A stretch of 64,000 nucleotides of DNA from Taenia hydatigena (Eukaryota > Platyhelminthes > Cestoda > Cyclophyllidea > Taeniidae): positions 31,625,062 to 31,689,061 of the forward strand of contig JADWOT020000001.1 in the NCBI GenBank assembly GCA_036345935.2, given 5' to 3'. Shown here piece after piece: positions 47,041-58,417 of the stretch. Every line of letters begins with the position of its first letter. Positions within the stretch are counted from its first letter, which is position 1. The notes under the pieces are model-generated. The model did no database searches, was not told the DNA's origin, and saw nothing but the letters and a program-made list of their open reading frames with translations. The position numbers and the translations under genes were made by a program.

Positions 47041-49189
47041 TTCTGCTCCATGCCATTGTTCGGATGCGCTAGTAACATTCACTCCTCTCTCATTTGCTGA
47101 GATTTCAAAATGGATTTTCCGGATGCTTGACATTAGATTTCACTTCGCACTTTAGGCTTCAGTAGAACTGGCTGAGAATACAAGGACGCGACTGTTCGAG
47201 GGTAACCATAGGGGTGTTGGGTAAATTGAAGGAGGCACACCTCCTCCTTTAGCCCGAAGTATATGCCAGAGTCTCAGAGGATGTAAGCTGAGTGCTCTTT
47301 TTATCGTGGCGAGGTGTGATTAACGAGTGATCTTTAACCTCCTGTGCGGGTTGACTGCGATCCCACTCCTCTATAGAGAGCCAAGTACGCCTCCCAAGTG
47401 AGGCGACAGAGTCATGTCATCTTCGCCTCGACGATCGATGTGCGGAGCGTCTTTCAGTGTCTGCTCATCAGTCAGCTCCCTTGTGTACTTGCACGGAAGG
47501 ACGGGTGTGTGTGCGGCTCGTGACTGAAGTAATTGGACCGTGGAAGAGAGACCGCAACAAGGCCGGAATGTCCCATGCTGAGTGCGGTGCGCTTTATGTG
47601 GCATACGTAGTTTTCCGTCTTTAGTAAAAGAGGAAAGATAGGCAGATGCTTAGAAGTTGCTTCAAATACTGCAGCTCCTTTTAAATCAAAGCCCATGTTC
47701 TTAGCTCGCATTTGAGCATTCAACAGCATTTACATTCAGGGCACTCATACCGCTCATCTTCATCTCTTCTGATCACCCACTGCTCATTTATCTTCTAACT
47801 CGTTGGACTAAACCGGCTATCACGTTAACCAACCATCGCAAACAGTGGTAACTCAGAGAAAGGCAGAGGCAGCAGCTCACAGCAGTAGAATCTGACGAGC
47901 CAGGAAGTGAGAAGAAGTCTCTCTTATTTGTTTTTTTCAGCCTCTTGTGTTCCTAGTGGGTCCTAACACCACGGAAATTACGAGAACTCGCTTAGCCAGA
48001 AGGACACCTCTGCAGACATCGAACTTGCAAGAAGTAAGCGTAACGAATGCGATAGTAAAGCAGACTGGACTGTTGTAAGGACGAAGTTAGGCGAGGCCTA
48101 AAATTTATTGGGGCTGGTAGATGTGCCTTTGAAAAGTCAAGTCCACTGATGCATGACCATGATTTGCCCATTGTACAGCCAAACGCAAGACCGGAACCTT
48201 GTACCTCGGCCAGTTGATGCCATAACTAGGCTTGTGGTTAGTAAGACATCGCACACCCTTAAGGCACGCGATCCTATCAATGTCTCCTCGTGGGGTTTGA
48301 GCGCATCATGAGAAGCTCCCTGCGATCCCGTTAGCGTCTTGCAGTGGCTCATTGCTGTCTAGTAGGGGAGAACGTGATGTGTTTTATCGGTTGCTTTGTT
48401 TTTAATCGCTTGGAACCATTTACTGACAGCTGCCACCGCACATACTAGCCATAGCCTAATACGCCCATTCCCATCTAACTAAAGGATTGGAACCCTTTGA
48501 CTGTGATTTGACAGTATCACGAACGAATGACAAGTTAGTTAACCGGTTAGCGCTTAGTCGATGCCTGAAAGTGTGGGGGCCACAGGTTAGACCTGACCTA
48601 AAACGTTGCAGTCACAATGTGTGGATACATAACGATGGGTTTGGCGGCATGTGAAAAACCCAGATGAGCTGAAAGCTCTTGCATCGTGACAGGGTAATCA
48701 CCAAGTATAAGTAAGTTGCAATATGATGATATAGCGCCTCGCTGAAGCCTCTTTTAAACGGGCTTTATCCAAATTGAGGAAATGTGGGGCCGCTTCTTTC
48801 ACCCATTCCCATATTCAAGGTCAGAAGTTTAACAACTTATCCGTAGAAGTGTGCACAATGAATGTTGCGTTCATCTTCTCCTCCTTGGCCTTCAGTTACT
48901 TACTTTACTCGTCGCAAGAGAACGAAAGTAGCCTTACGCTCCTTGGAAGTCATCTTTGCCATTATGGGTTTAGTTCCCTTCCTTAACGAGAAGCATGTCT
49001 TTAGAACGCTAATCGCCTGACTGCGAGAATGGTTTAGCTAGGCAAGCGTGCCAAAACTGGTGGGTCCATTTGACAGTTGAAAGCGTGTCTTTACTCATCA
49101 ACTCTCCAGCAGCTGCAGCAATCTCAGCGATGGTGATGATGAACACAGGAGCCTGACATCTTGCTAGTGCTCGTTCCCCAACAAGCCTC

Positions 49190-49620
49190 GTTTACCTCCA
49201 CGGTGGCCATCATCGTGGTAGTGGCCACCATCGTCAGACAGTTTGGTCAGAATTTGAAGTGTTACTGCGCGAATTGTGCAAACACTGACCGGTCAACCTT
49301 GCCAAGTTTTCGAGATGTATTTCCAAGCATTTGACACCAGAGGCTGTTCAGTGCTAATTTTACGAGTGTAGGGTAAGGCATCACCCACTTTTTTACTTTA
49401 TAGCTTCGATTTAGCAAAAGAAGTGTTGTTTGATGACAGAAATTTGGTTCAATCAAATCTTAGCGCTGGAGCAGATGACAACGACTTGGGCAAGCTCGAC
49501 AAGTCGCCAGCAAGATGACGATTTGTAGAGTAACACTAAATCTTGTGGCCATCAATTTAGTAAATGTAATAATTCCACAACATGCGAAACCCATGCATTT
49601 AAATCTACGCGTCACCCCAT
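49190..49620 (+). repeat. Inverted-repeat arm 1
   Basis: The reverse complement of about 52550-52930 matches. Both contain GCCACAAGATTT near ACTAAATT, CACCAGAGGCTGTTCAGTGC (or its complement) and the TGGCCACTACCACGATGATGG-like segment. The arms are about 3 kb apart. There is no shared intact frame. Confidence 0.75.
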
Positions 49621-50765
49621 TTTCTTTCGTGTCTCTTCTTTGACCATTTGCTCTACTCACCTCAGCCTATCGCTCGCTCTCGCAACATGACCACCAAATA
49701 CACCTCAAATTTAACTAATAGTTTAAAAAAGGCTTTTATTAAGCATAGCATAAATCGCTGCATTCGTTGCATTCAATCCATGCTCGCAACAGCGACTCAC
49801 ATCGTCTTCCTGACAACTCGCTGCCACGCGCACAAATTACAAGTCTTTGTCTTTGCTCTTACGAGCAATGAGCCAACCACATCGCTATTCTCACGTTTCG
49901 GTGAAGTGAAGACATTGTCGAACAAAAAGTTGGTTTGCGATTTCGATTTCGATTTCGTTCTAAGCGGACGTTGCACTGCTCAAATAATGCAATGCAATCA
50001 ACTTGGGCTTTTCGGATGTAACCTCTTCTTCGCAGTCTGAACTCAATTTTGCCAAAACGTAGGTTTTTTGTCGTAAAACAGCAACGTAAACGCAAGTCAA
50101 AGTTTCAAAAATCTGATATAAAATTCTTATCTGCCTTTTACTTTGATTACCTTCACAACTTTCCACTGTGAAGATAATCAAAGTAGAAGGATAACAAGAA
50201 TTTTACCTCAGATCTTGGGACTATCGCCTGCGTTTGTGTTGATGTTTCGCTACACTAGCTTCCAGTTCTTCGAGTGTACTCAGCCATTAGTTCTAACCCA
50301 CCCATCTACAATAAGCCGCATCATTGCTAGCATCTTCGTCATGAAGACATCAAGGTCTGGAGGGATGGCATCAACGCCTCCAGAGAACGTAGACACTGTA
50401 ATGGGGTAAGCCGCGCTGGAAACTAGTCAGTTTAGCAGTTGGTATGTCAGGTAGATGGTTTGGTCAAACGAGAATGGAGGAACTCATCGCATAGAGGCCT
50501 GAAGGCAGTCATCCTTACTCATTTAACAAATGAGTCAAGGCGCAACTAGGTGAATGGGAGCTGGCAAGGAAACCGGATAGCGGCGAAGGCGCCTACAGAT
50601 GAGTCCATGTTCTGGGTGGTTTCACTTAAGCGTATTGATGGTTACTGATGGCTCTTGACCTGTGAGCATTTGTCGGAAGACTCGAAGTTCGCTGGAATCG
50701 CGAGAACCCATAACACCCCGCCCTCCTAAATCTAATCAATGATTTTGCTTTTCTTCTTCTGGTAG

Positions 50766-50966
50766 GTACATTTTTGATAATATGGACGCCAATGAGTCAC
50801 CAAGGGTGAAAGTAACAGAGAAACATCTAAGGGCACTTTCGATGGACGTCTTCTTGCATGTCGTTGAAGAGCACGTAGAGACTACTGTAACTCAATACCC
50901 ACGATGGTATCGCTGGTGTGTAGAGACTGTGTCTCGGTTCTCAGTTCTTATTCTTGTGTTTCGTCT
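50766..50966 (+). CDS. Candidate orphan exon, product unknown
   Basis: A pyrimidine-rich acceptor (CTTTTCTTCTTCTGGTAG) precedes an open stretch, with an in-frame ATG at 50782, that ends at a plausible donor CT/GTGAGA. The text is protein-like: acidic and helical early (KVTEKHLRALSMDVFLHVVE), with aromatic YPRWYRW, then hydrophobic VSRFSVLILVF. No neighbouring exon could be joined, and no second copy exists in the window to test constraint. It could be a relic or chance. Confidence 0.25.
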
Positions 50967-51069
50967 GTGAGATCCTTTAAGCGATATCCAGCCTCCCACA
51001 GCATCTTGTTAACAACAACAATTGATGCGCCTCACAAAATGCTTCATGCTGGTGTTGCAGTCAGAGAGA

Positions 51070-51480
51070 GGGTTGACTAGGAAGCGAGCTTGATAAATGG
51101 CTGACCATCCGGCATTCATGATTGGTTTCTGGTTTCAATTTACTCCTCCAAAACCAGTAGATTGAGTGCAGACACAGGCCATTCTCCATCATTGATGACA
51201 TGAACGAGGTTAAGTGGTGAGAATAATGCACGCTCACAGAAGGACAAATGCTATCGCGGGGTGGAAGATTCGCTGACACGCACGCTTCTCCGCCGTTTTT
51301 AACGACCAGATTGGCTGCCGCGTCACGTGGCAAAAGAGACAGTTCTCCAACCGCCTCATTACATCGGCCCATCTGCGATAGATATACTTGAGCAAGCAGT
51401 CCTCAATGTTAGACGAGAAGTGTTCAACGAGCACGCTTCATGCTACGAGACCGTCGTCATCTGCCTTCGATGGAGAAGGG
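51070..51480 (-). repeat. Dispersed decayed-ORF family, minus copy
   Basis: On the minus strand the text VEHFSSNIEDCLLK (near 51.42-51.38 kb) corresponds to broken frames at 18.56, 31.61, 43.57 and 52.11 kb. Further on, NGLCLHSIYWF parallels TDTYLHPIYSF at 31.88 kb. The + strand frame 51327-51767 is antisense to this and is not a gene. Confidence 0.55.
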
Positions 51481-51779
51481 TACTGCTCGAATCAGCGCAA
51501 CTGTCGTTGCTCTGCTCTGTTTATTGTGCCAACAATGAAGAGCTCTTGCTTCTTGCTCTCAGCCCACTCGTAACAAGGGAAGCAAGGTGGTTCTACTCCT
51601 CTTACAATCATTCACTCTTATGGGAACCTAGTTTGTGGGATGTGGTGCCACCATGTACGAACTCTGTCATAATTTATGACTGCCTAGTCACGAATCACGA
51701 GGCGCTTGCATACCTGCATTTCTCTCACGTGGTGACCGCAGTAGTTCGGGTCGGATCTAGTGCATGACCAGCTTTTCCT

Positions 51780-52210
51780 TTTGGGCGTTTGCCTAAAATT
51801 AACATCCTGACCTATGTGCCTTATGTCTGTAAAGTTGGCATTGAAAGACAAATGGAACTGTTTGGATTCTTTTGCATGATGATAATTGGTCTACCGGGCT
51901 GCGTCAGTACAAATGAAGTCTGCTTGCTGACCGCTCTCACTCTACCCTTTCTAAGGGAATGAATGTCGAGTCTGTCACGCATTTCTATGGATTTGCTGGT
52001 TTGTTTACGCCTTCATGCCCGTACCCGAAGATCTCTGACCACAAAGGACCATTCCCCATCAATTCAATTTGCAGCCTTTGTTAACCCAAAACGAGTGGAT
52101 TTAGAGCAGACAGCTTCTCGTCCACCATTAAGGACTACTTCGTCAAGCACATGTAGTGCAAATGTGCCGATGTGCCGAAATGGCTTCCGATTTGCCACTT
52201 TTAGTAAATA
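51780..52210 (+). repeat. Dispersed repeat, inverted partner at 0.94-1.40 kb
   Basis: Matches the reverse complement of 937-1400. It contains the same AAGGACTACTTCGTCAAGCA string near 52131. Confidence 0.7.
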
Positions 52211-52549
52211 ATTAGGTGGCAAAACGACAACTCAGAGATAAAAAGAGTGGTGAGGGCGAGTGGTCAGGAAGGCGATGTGAGTCGCTGTGCGCGACCTAGG
52301 CAAGGTAGGGTCAGAGGTCCAGATGGCCTCAGTAAACATGGACAGAATGCAACAAATCCAGCAATTGGTACTATGCTAAATAAAAGCTTCCTTTTGACTC
52401 TTAATTAGATTTAAGGTGTATTTGGTAGTCATGTTGTGAGAGTGAGCGATAGACTGAGGTGAGGAGAGCAAATGGCGAAAGAAGCAACATGGGAGAAAGT
52501 GGGTTGATACGATTTGCAGCTGGAGAGGAGAAGAGCCCATAGCAAAGTG

Positions 52550-52930
52550 CTCATAGATTTAAATGCATAGGTTAGCAAATTGTGGAATCATTGCATTCAC
52601 TAAATTAATAGCCACAAGATTTCGTGGCATTCCACTAAGCATCACATCACTGGGTGGTACACGGCCCAACATTTGCTGCTTTGATGGCCAGCACTGAACA
52701 GCCTCTGGTGTCAAATGTTTGAAATTGCATCTCGGAAACTGGACAAGGTAGACTGGTCGGTGTTTGCACAAATCACGCAGTAATACTTCAAATTTTGATC
52801 AAACTGGCTGATGGCGGTGGCTACTACCACGATGATGGCGACCGTGATGGTGAATGAGGCTTGTTGACAAACGAGCACTAGTAAGAGGTCATGTTCCGAT
52901 GTTCATCGTCGACATCACCGAGTTTGACCC
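52550..52930 (-). repeat. Inverted-repeat arm 2
   Basis: Inverted partner of 49190-49620, with the same landmarks in reverse order. An RNA spanning both could fold back over about 380 nt with many mismatches. Confidence 0.75.
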
Positions 52931-53351
52931 CAACTGTTAAATAGGTCTGTTAAAAATCTCATGCAAAGCGTAAAAACAACGTCCAACAGGAAAACAATAG
53001 CCACGCTAACAATGAATCTACTTTCCATATCATCTACAAGAGGCCCCAGTCTACCTCCTGCAATAGCGCAGCAGAAAGGTCAAATTATGAAGATCCTAAG
53101 GGATTCAGGGTACCATATATTTCATCCTCATTAACCTAAGGCCGCGGTACAGCCTGCCTAAGAGTAAATAGGAGGAGCGAAAGGACAATGTGGCGGCGTC
53201 CCTTCAAACAACTCTACGGATAATTTGTTAAATTAGACTAATAGCTTTTGTCGTTAATGACGTCTTCTTTTAGTTTTGATCCTATATACTACCCAATTCA
53301 TTTCGAAAAATAAGAGCACGGAAGTTATCCTGATTGGTCTGTTGATTCTAG

Positions 53352-55354
53352 ACCATCAAGGACTTTGACATGGTCCATCCGGAAGATCGGATGCTAGTTT
53401 GTCTGTCGGAGGGAAGGATGGTCCCTCTTCGCTGCACTGTATGCATGCCTACCAGGAAGTGTCTGCGGCGTCCCGACTAGCCCTCCTTCGAAATCGGCGC
53501 TGTCACCGTCGACCGCGGTAGCTCAGCGTTCGACCCACGACCTCTCATTCCCTACCTAGCGAAGCTGGGCGTGAAATATTTCTACGAGGAACAAAGTAGG
53601 CCTTAGTGGCCTCACTGCTTCTGTCATTTTGTATGGAGCAGAGGATCTCCAACCAACTATACCATTTGCTTTAGATATAGAGAATCCGTCTACTACTTGC
53701 CTAACCTGTCTTCATGCGGATCCTTTTTTTGACGTGCTTTTAAACTTGTATAATGGAGACCGAAGGCGCATCCTTTTACTAATTCTCTGCGCGTAGTCAT
53801 TCATCGCCTAATTTTGTTCAGTAATGACTTTTAAGCAGCTCGTCGTATCATGAAAAGTAATGCACAGAAGTGAATAATTATGGTAATTGCAGGCCAAGAT
53901 TGCATATCACTTGAAGTCACTTACCTGTCACCCAGATATAATGGCCAAAGCCTCTCAGATTGGCGATCAGTGTAGCAGTATCTGCAGTTTCTGCTCTCGT
54001 ATGAATAGAGGTCTAATTTACGCTGTCGCTCTAAGGCATGGCTACAATGTTATCGCCCTGAGACAGCATTTAGACGACCTCGCGGAAGGGCAAACTTTGT
54101 TTCTTTCACTCGATTCAAGGCTCCGTTTGTCATTGTGGGACAATATTTCGTCTATTTTTTTGTTTTCGTCAATATCAGCCTAAGGTTCATGTAAACGCGC
54201 ATTATTTGATGCACTCATTACACCGTTTATTCGAATTTTGAACATTTCCAGTCTTTACTTCATTGAGTAAACATTCGAATAATGTTAAATACAGAAAAGC
54301 CATTTAATTTGTGTCAGTCTTTCCGCTTCCAAAGGGACTAGAGATTGAAAATACTGTCAGCGGTTACGCATCTCACGGTTATAGCGCATCACGTTTACCA
54401 CAGACCATCTTTATAGGCAAGTTGCATCCTTTTTGTTCTGCCACCATTCACTCACACCCGTCTTTCAAAAAAGCATTTGACAAATATCAACACAGAAAGC
54501 AGCACTTATCTCGGCAGATGACTGTGCTGCTAAAATGATCTGCCTGCGTTCCTAACCTCAGCGTGTTCGTGCTCTCTGTAACAGACCTCGGCACCTGACC
54601 TTATCAGGTCATTGCATCATGCGAGAGTCATGACTACGAGCGTGATGGGCCAACATCCAAATTAATGCGCCCATGCAAATTTGCTTATCCTTGTCAATCA
54701 TTTTTAGTTTGTGAAATGCTCTGTTGGGTAATTCATCCAGTTTTGCACTCATAATTGCACATTGAATGAACTTCCCTTCAGAGGTCAAAACGAAGGTTCA
54801 TATTCATCGGCATCTGCTCAAAGCCACAGCCTTGCGGTATTAAAGTAATGAATTATTAAAACGAATGTAAGTCCGTTAAACCAACAATGAGAGATTTTGG
54901 CAGTAGAACGCTTCCATCTACAGAAACCTAGCATCCTAGTACTGTTTAGCAATTTGGTAGAAAAGTGCGACTCCAGTAAGTCGGTGCCTGTCTTTCTTTA
55001 GGGGGAAAAATCTTCGCGTAATTTGACCATTTGTCTGCATTCCAGAAAAAGCCATTCGGGCCTTTGCCGAAAGGGCACCTTTTTGTGCGTATATTCATTT
55101 TGGACTGACCTCACATCACTACCCGATGATTTCAATTCTGGCAAAGTTGTTCGAAATCAACAGTCTGTAGAATTTGTGCTTTTACCATCTGCTTTTATCA
55201 GGCGGGTCTTCCCACCATTCCTGAAAATTGTCCTGCCTGCTTCCAAATGCCCAAGGAGCGCATGAGAGCAAAGCGCGTTCCAGGTGACTACGAGAACGTC
55301 TTCCCACATCTCTTCTCTAGTCTTCAGGCCCCAATGCTGCCTCTGATTTTTTAG
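53352..55354 (+). pseudogene. TtcA-like PP-loop tRNA-thiolation protein, pseudogene
   Basis: Four exons can be read: 53352-53595, 53936 to about 54088, 55002-55074 and 55202-55354. Family hallmarks are present in order. KDFDMVHPEDRM precedes a degraded PP-loop (GGKDG where the family has SGGKDS). FDPRPLIPYLAKLGVKYFYE follows, then CSFCSRMNRG, then QHLDDLAE, then a segment ending FAER, and lastly AGLPTIPENCPACF. TtcA-type enzymes use an ATP-binding SGGKDS and three cysteines holding a 4Fe-4S cluster to thiolate tRNA cytidine. The cysteines (CxxC and PENC) remain. Disabling changes are a one-base loss between LS and GGKDG, a second frame change before FEIGAV, and TGA at 55024-55026 where CGA (Arg) is expected. 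The exon between LAE and the 55002 exon was not found. Two exon ends lack GT donors (GGGC at both). Distinguishing TtcA from CTU1: CSFC and HLDD favour TtcA-like. Confidence 0.85.
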
Positions 55355-55575
55355 ATGTGCAGCCTTAGGTCTTTCCGGTTTTGAAGATGCTGAAAGAGCA
55401 CCGGTCTCTAAAGCTAAGGGAACGAACGCGGACTGAGATGATGCCGAAGGACGGCCTCTAAGTTGTCCGGGGTTAATCACTAACTAACTTTTGACGAGCA
55501 TAATCTGTGCTCTATTGTTTTCTAGATTTAAGTGAGAAGTAGTGTTTATTGTCACTTTTTAAAATTGTGCATCAA

Positions 55576-55581
55576 TTTATT
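55576..55581 (-). promoter_or_regulatory. Poly(A) signal of the thiamine pyrophosphokinase gene
   Basis: AATAAA on the minus strand (TTTATT on +) lies 55 nt beyond the TAG stop, a good distance for the 3' end. Confidence 0.6.
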
Positions 55582-55635
55582 TCTCGAAATGAATGGCTTA
55601 TTTAGACTTTATGGAGCATAAGAACCAGGATTGGG

Positions 55636-56508
55636 CTAAATTACTTCGGTCAGATAGTTGGATATGGACCACAGCAGCACGTCGTTGGACACAATTTCCA
55701 CTGTGGTGTCGGTAGTCCGATTCGAAGTTGAAACGAGACTCTTGAAATCTAGGATTTCATCGTCTAGGTTTCGAATTATTATTTGCAATATGAGGCAAAC
55801 TTAGGTTCCAGCGAAGTCCTTTTGAGGTTACTCTAACTGGCCTTCCTATTGGTATGAGCCCACAGAGGAGATTCGTGGGGCAGGTGGAAAGGCATATTTC
55901 ATTCAATCCCTACTAAGATTAATAATAGGCGGCAGCTTACTTTATCAAGTAGAAAGGAAACAGAAGACTCCGTCACGAGAAGGAGAGGAATGCTCGTTAG
56001 CCCTTTAGCAATAAAAAGTGAATGTATTATGCCAAATTCATGGTCTGCTCGGCCTCCACTGCCATAGAGGGCGACTATGTAATCAATGTCCGAATAATCT
56101 TTGCGGTGTTCAGTAAAATGTTCGGACAGAATCGCAATAGCCTTTGTAAAGTCCGTTGCGTCCTGATTCGGAGTCGCTACAACCTTGGTTGCTCTCTGGA
56201 GAGAGTAGGTCATGCACACAGTCTTACTTGATTCTCATAATACGACTTCACTTCAGGTCTGATGGAATCGAAATCTCCACTGACAAAATTTGGCGTATGA
56301 GAGTCCCTCAAAGGACTGTCGTAAATAATATTTGCAAATCCATCCACAAAGATGGAAACAGAGGCTTTAATTTGACAAGTTATGCGACAAAACTACCTTT
56401 ACAAAAGAGCACTTTAAATAAGTTCTCCAGACCATCAAAGCGAGAATTCAAACAGATTAGACCGATTTTTGTGACTAGATACATAATTAAGGTCGCACAA
56501 CATACCAT
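55636..56508 (-). CDS. TPK1: Thiamine pyrophosphokinase, five exons
   Basis: On the minus strand the exons are 56508-56397, 56364-56228, 56195-55941, 55909-55801 and 55763-55636. The introns are 32, 32, 31 and 37 nt, all GT-AG. The 741 nt give 246 residues, the family's usual length. The enzyme transfers pyrophosphate from ATP to thiamine to make the cofactor TPP in the cytosol. Family landmarks appear in order: GLICLN near residue 16; VDGFAN near 44 (usually DGGAN); SGDFDSIRPEV near 65; TPNQDATDFTKA near 91, with the conserved Asp and DFTK; GSGGRADHEFG near 120; CGLIPIG in exon 4; and LVSTSN, then LLWSI, near the end. The start ATG is preceded in frame by TAG after one codon, so an upstream coding exon is unlikely but not excluded. 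A second in-frame ATG lies eight codons later. It is convergent with the TtcA-like pseudogene, stops 281 bp apart. It appears intact. The Gly to Phe change in DGGAN is unusual. Confidence 0.93.
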
Positions 56509-56599
56509 TATCAACTATGGAGAAGGGATCTATTCGCATCACAGAAGATTGTCAACGCTTGATACTGACAGGAACGAGATTGAACTCATGATTTAGGTT

Positions 56600-58226
56600 G
56601 AATGATTATATTCATCAGCTGCTAGTTTAAACAAGCATTGAAGGAATGAAAACTGTTTAATAGAAGGTGACCTCGCTTACATCTATATACTATCCTTATG
56701 AATTCAAACGACTTATAAATTGGTTGTAATAAGTTTGGCGAGTGGAACATTAAGGAATGTGTAAACCAGCAGTAATGAAAGCTCTACTTTATCCATGACG
56801 TCCGAGTCAACTGTTAAAATAATCCAATTAGCAAAGCATTGTTTTCCTTCGTAATGCACACAAGTTCAAAGCCCTTCTCAACACAAATTTTTGAGTTGGT
56901 TTTTCAAATGCACGTCGTAAATTTGCGTTCACGCTGCAATATTTTTATGTTTAATTTAGTGTGCTTGTGGTCAAATCGGTCATTTCTTCTGCCCGACTAT
57001 TAGATACTCAATTATCCTTGAAGGATGAGTTTCGATTTCGGTCTCGGTAAATGGTCATTGTGTAGAAGGCTCCTCCCCTTCCTCCCCATCCCGCCTTCCG
57101 CTCTTACTATTAGAAGGCTGGATACTCCTTGACATCTTTACTCTGGGTCAGGGAGAAGGGATGGAGTAATATTGTAAGCGATTTCAAGACGGAAGTGTGT
57201 CGATCTTCGGAGAGCGACCACGCTGCTCTACGACCAGGTTAAGGTTATCCTCCCACCTCTGGCCTACAAGACACATTTAAAGAGCATAAGTATTACGAAT
57301 TGGGCTCTCAGCCACTGCATCCTGCTGGTAGTCCCAATCTCTTCTGCATGCCGAATGTGTGCGTTCTGCCCATCTTTAAGCATGTCTCAGAACTCTGTAT
57401 CAGTGACGGTGGATAGCAAACTTGGTCTAAAAGAACGTCAATCTTGACTTCTATTGCTAAGTGATAAACCTCGGCGGAAGGGGAGAAGCGCATTCACAAC
57501 GGATGAGCAACTGGGTGACCACCTTAACATAGAGGCTGTGCATGTCGTTAGCCTTCGAAAAATGTCTCTCCTCTATGATCTTAGGAAAGTTAATAATGTC
57601 TAAGATGACACTTTCTGTAAGTTATTTAGATAAGTTCGGGACAGAGCGGTCCAGTGACGCTCGACTTCCAGCACTTCTGTTCTAGCTGAGCAGAATCCAA
57701 AAAGAAGTGAGTGGGCAGCTCTGAAGTAAATACAATGTGGCTAGGAAAAACAGGAGCAGTTCTTTGCTGCATAACAATTCTTGTGTTTGCATTCATTTCA
57801 ACAGTAATGGACGCGCGCAATGGATAGCATTATCACCCTTTCCGGGTTGCAGTTCTTTTGCAAGGCGAAACTCACGATACAGTGAAATCGCCAAGAAAGA
57901 TCAGTGGCATTAGTATTCGATGGCTGGGGCGCTTCGATTTTCTGTTGGTTTTTTACAACACAAATGGAGATGTGAGGACTGATATGTAAGATTGACCAAG
58001 AGAGACCTTAAATTTAACGCTTCAAAGAAAAAGCATGGCTATGTAGTAGGTGAATTGTTTGCTTAACTCCGGATTTTGGCAATGGTCTGCATGGGGCCTC
58101 TGCCCAAGATCTCGGTTGGCTTATCAGGCCTTCGGACGGTTGTGTTGGCGTCAATCCCTTTCGTGCAAAGACAATACGCTTCACTTTAGTAAGATGTTTC
58201 TTTTTGACTTTGAGTTTGCTTCAGCT
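56600..58226. other. Gene-free stretch upstream of TPK
   Basis: It presumably includes the TPK promoter near 56.5-56.8 kb, but no TATA box stands out. Short frames at 57308-57493 and 57626-57820 (minus) and 58050-58298 (plus) have no support. The last of these runs into the solo LTR. Confidence 0.4.
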
Positions 58227-58231
58227 GTCAT

Positions 58232-58417
58232 TGCAATACTTTGTTTGTTTGGACTGCCAGTTTTGGTCATGGTCACAGAGGTGGCCACATTGCCCTAGCC
58301 GCGTAGACTGGTCTCATGGCCATGTCAGAGGCTTATTCTCCTCTGTTTATTGAACGAATATATTCTGTCTTAATATTTTGCCTTCTTTTGCCTCCAAGGG
58401 CGCCTCGGAACACTGCA
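58232..58417 (+). mobile_element. Solo TRIM LTR with perfect target duplication
   Basis: A 186-bp LTR with TGCAA...CTGCA ends contains GGTCACAGAGGTGGCCACAT and TGCCTTCTTTTGCCTCCAAG-type sequence matching the TRIM LTR in the orientation opposite to the 7.7-kb element. Perfect GTCAT duplications lie at 58227-58231 and 58418-58422. It arose by LTR-LTR recombination after insertion. Confidence 0.92.

Noticed and set aside
51327..51767. 146-codon plus-strand frame
   Set aside because: Its first half is antisense to a dispersed decayed repeat family recognisable on the minus strand. No splice context.
53505..53545. tRNA-like boxes GGTAGCTCAGC and GTTCGACCC
   Set aside because: They are too close together for an A and B box, no cloverleaf forms, and the bases encode the FDPRPLIPY region of the TtcA-like pseudogene.
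55157..55480. 107-codon minus-strand frame
   Set aside because: It is antisense to the last exon of the TtcA-like pseudogene, which has clear family similarity on the plus strand.
56156..56596. 146-codon plus-strand frame
   Set aside because: It is antisense to exons 1-3 of the thiamine pyrophosphokinase gene.
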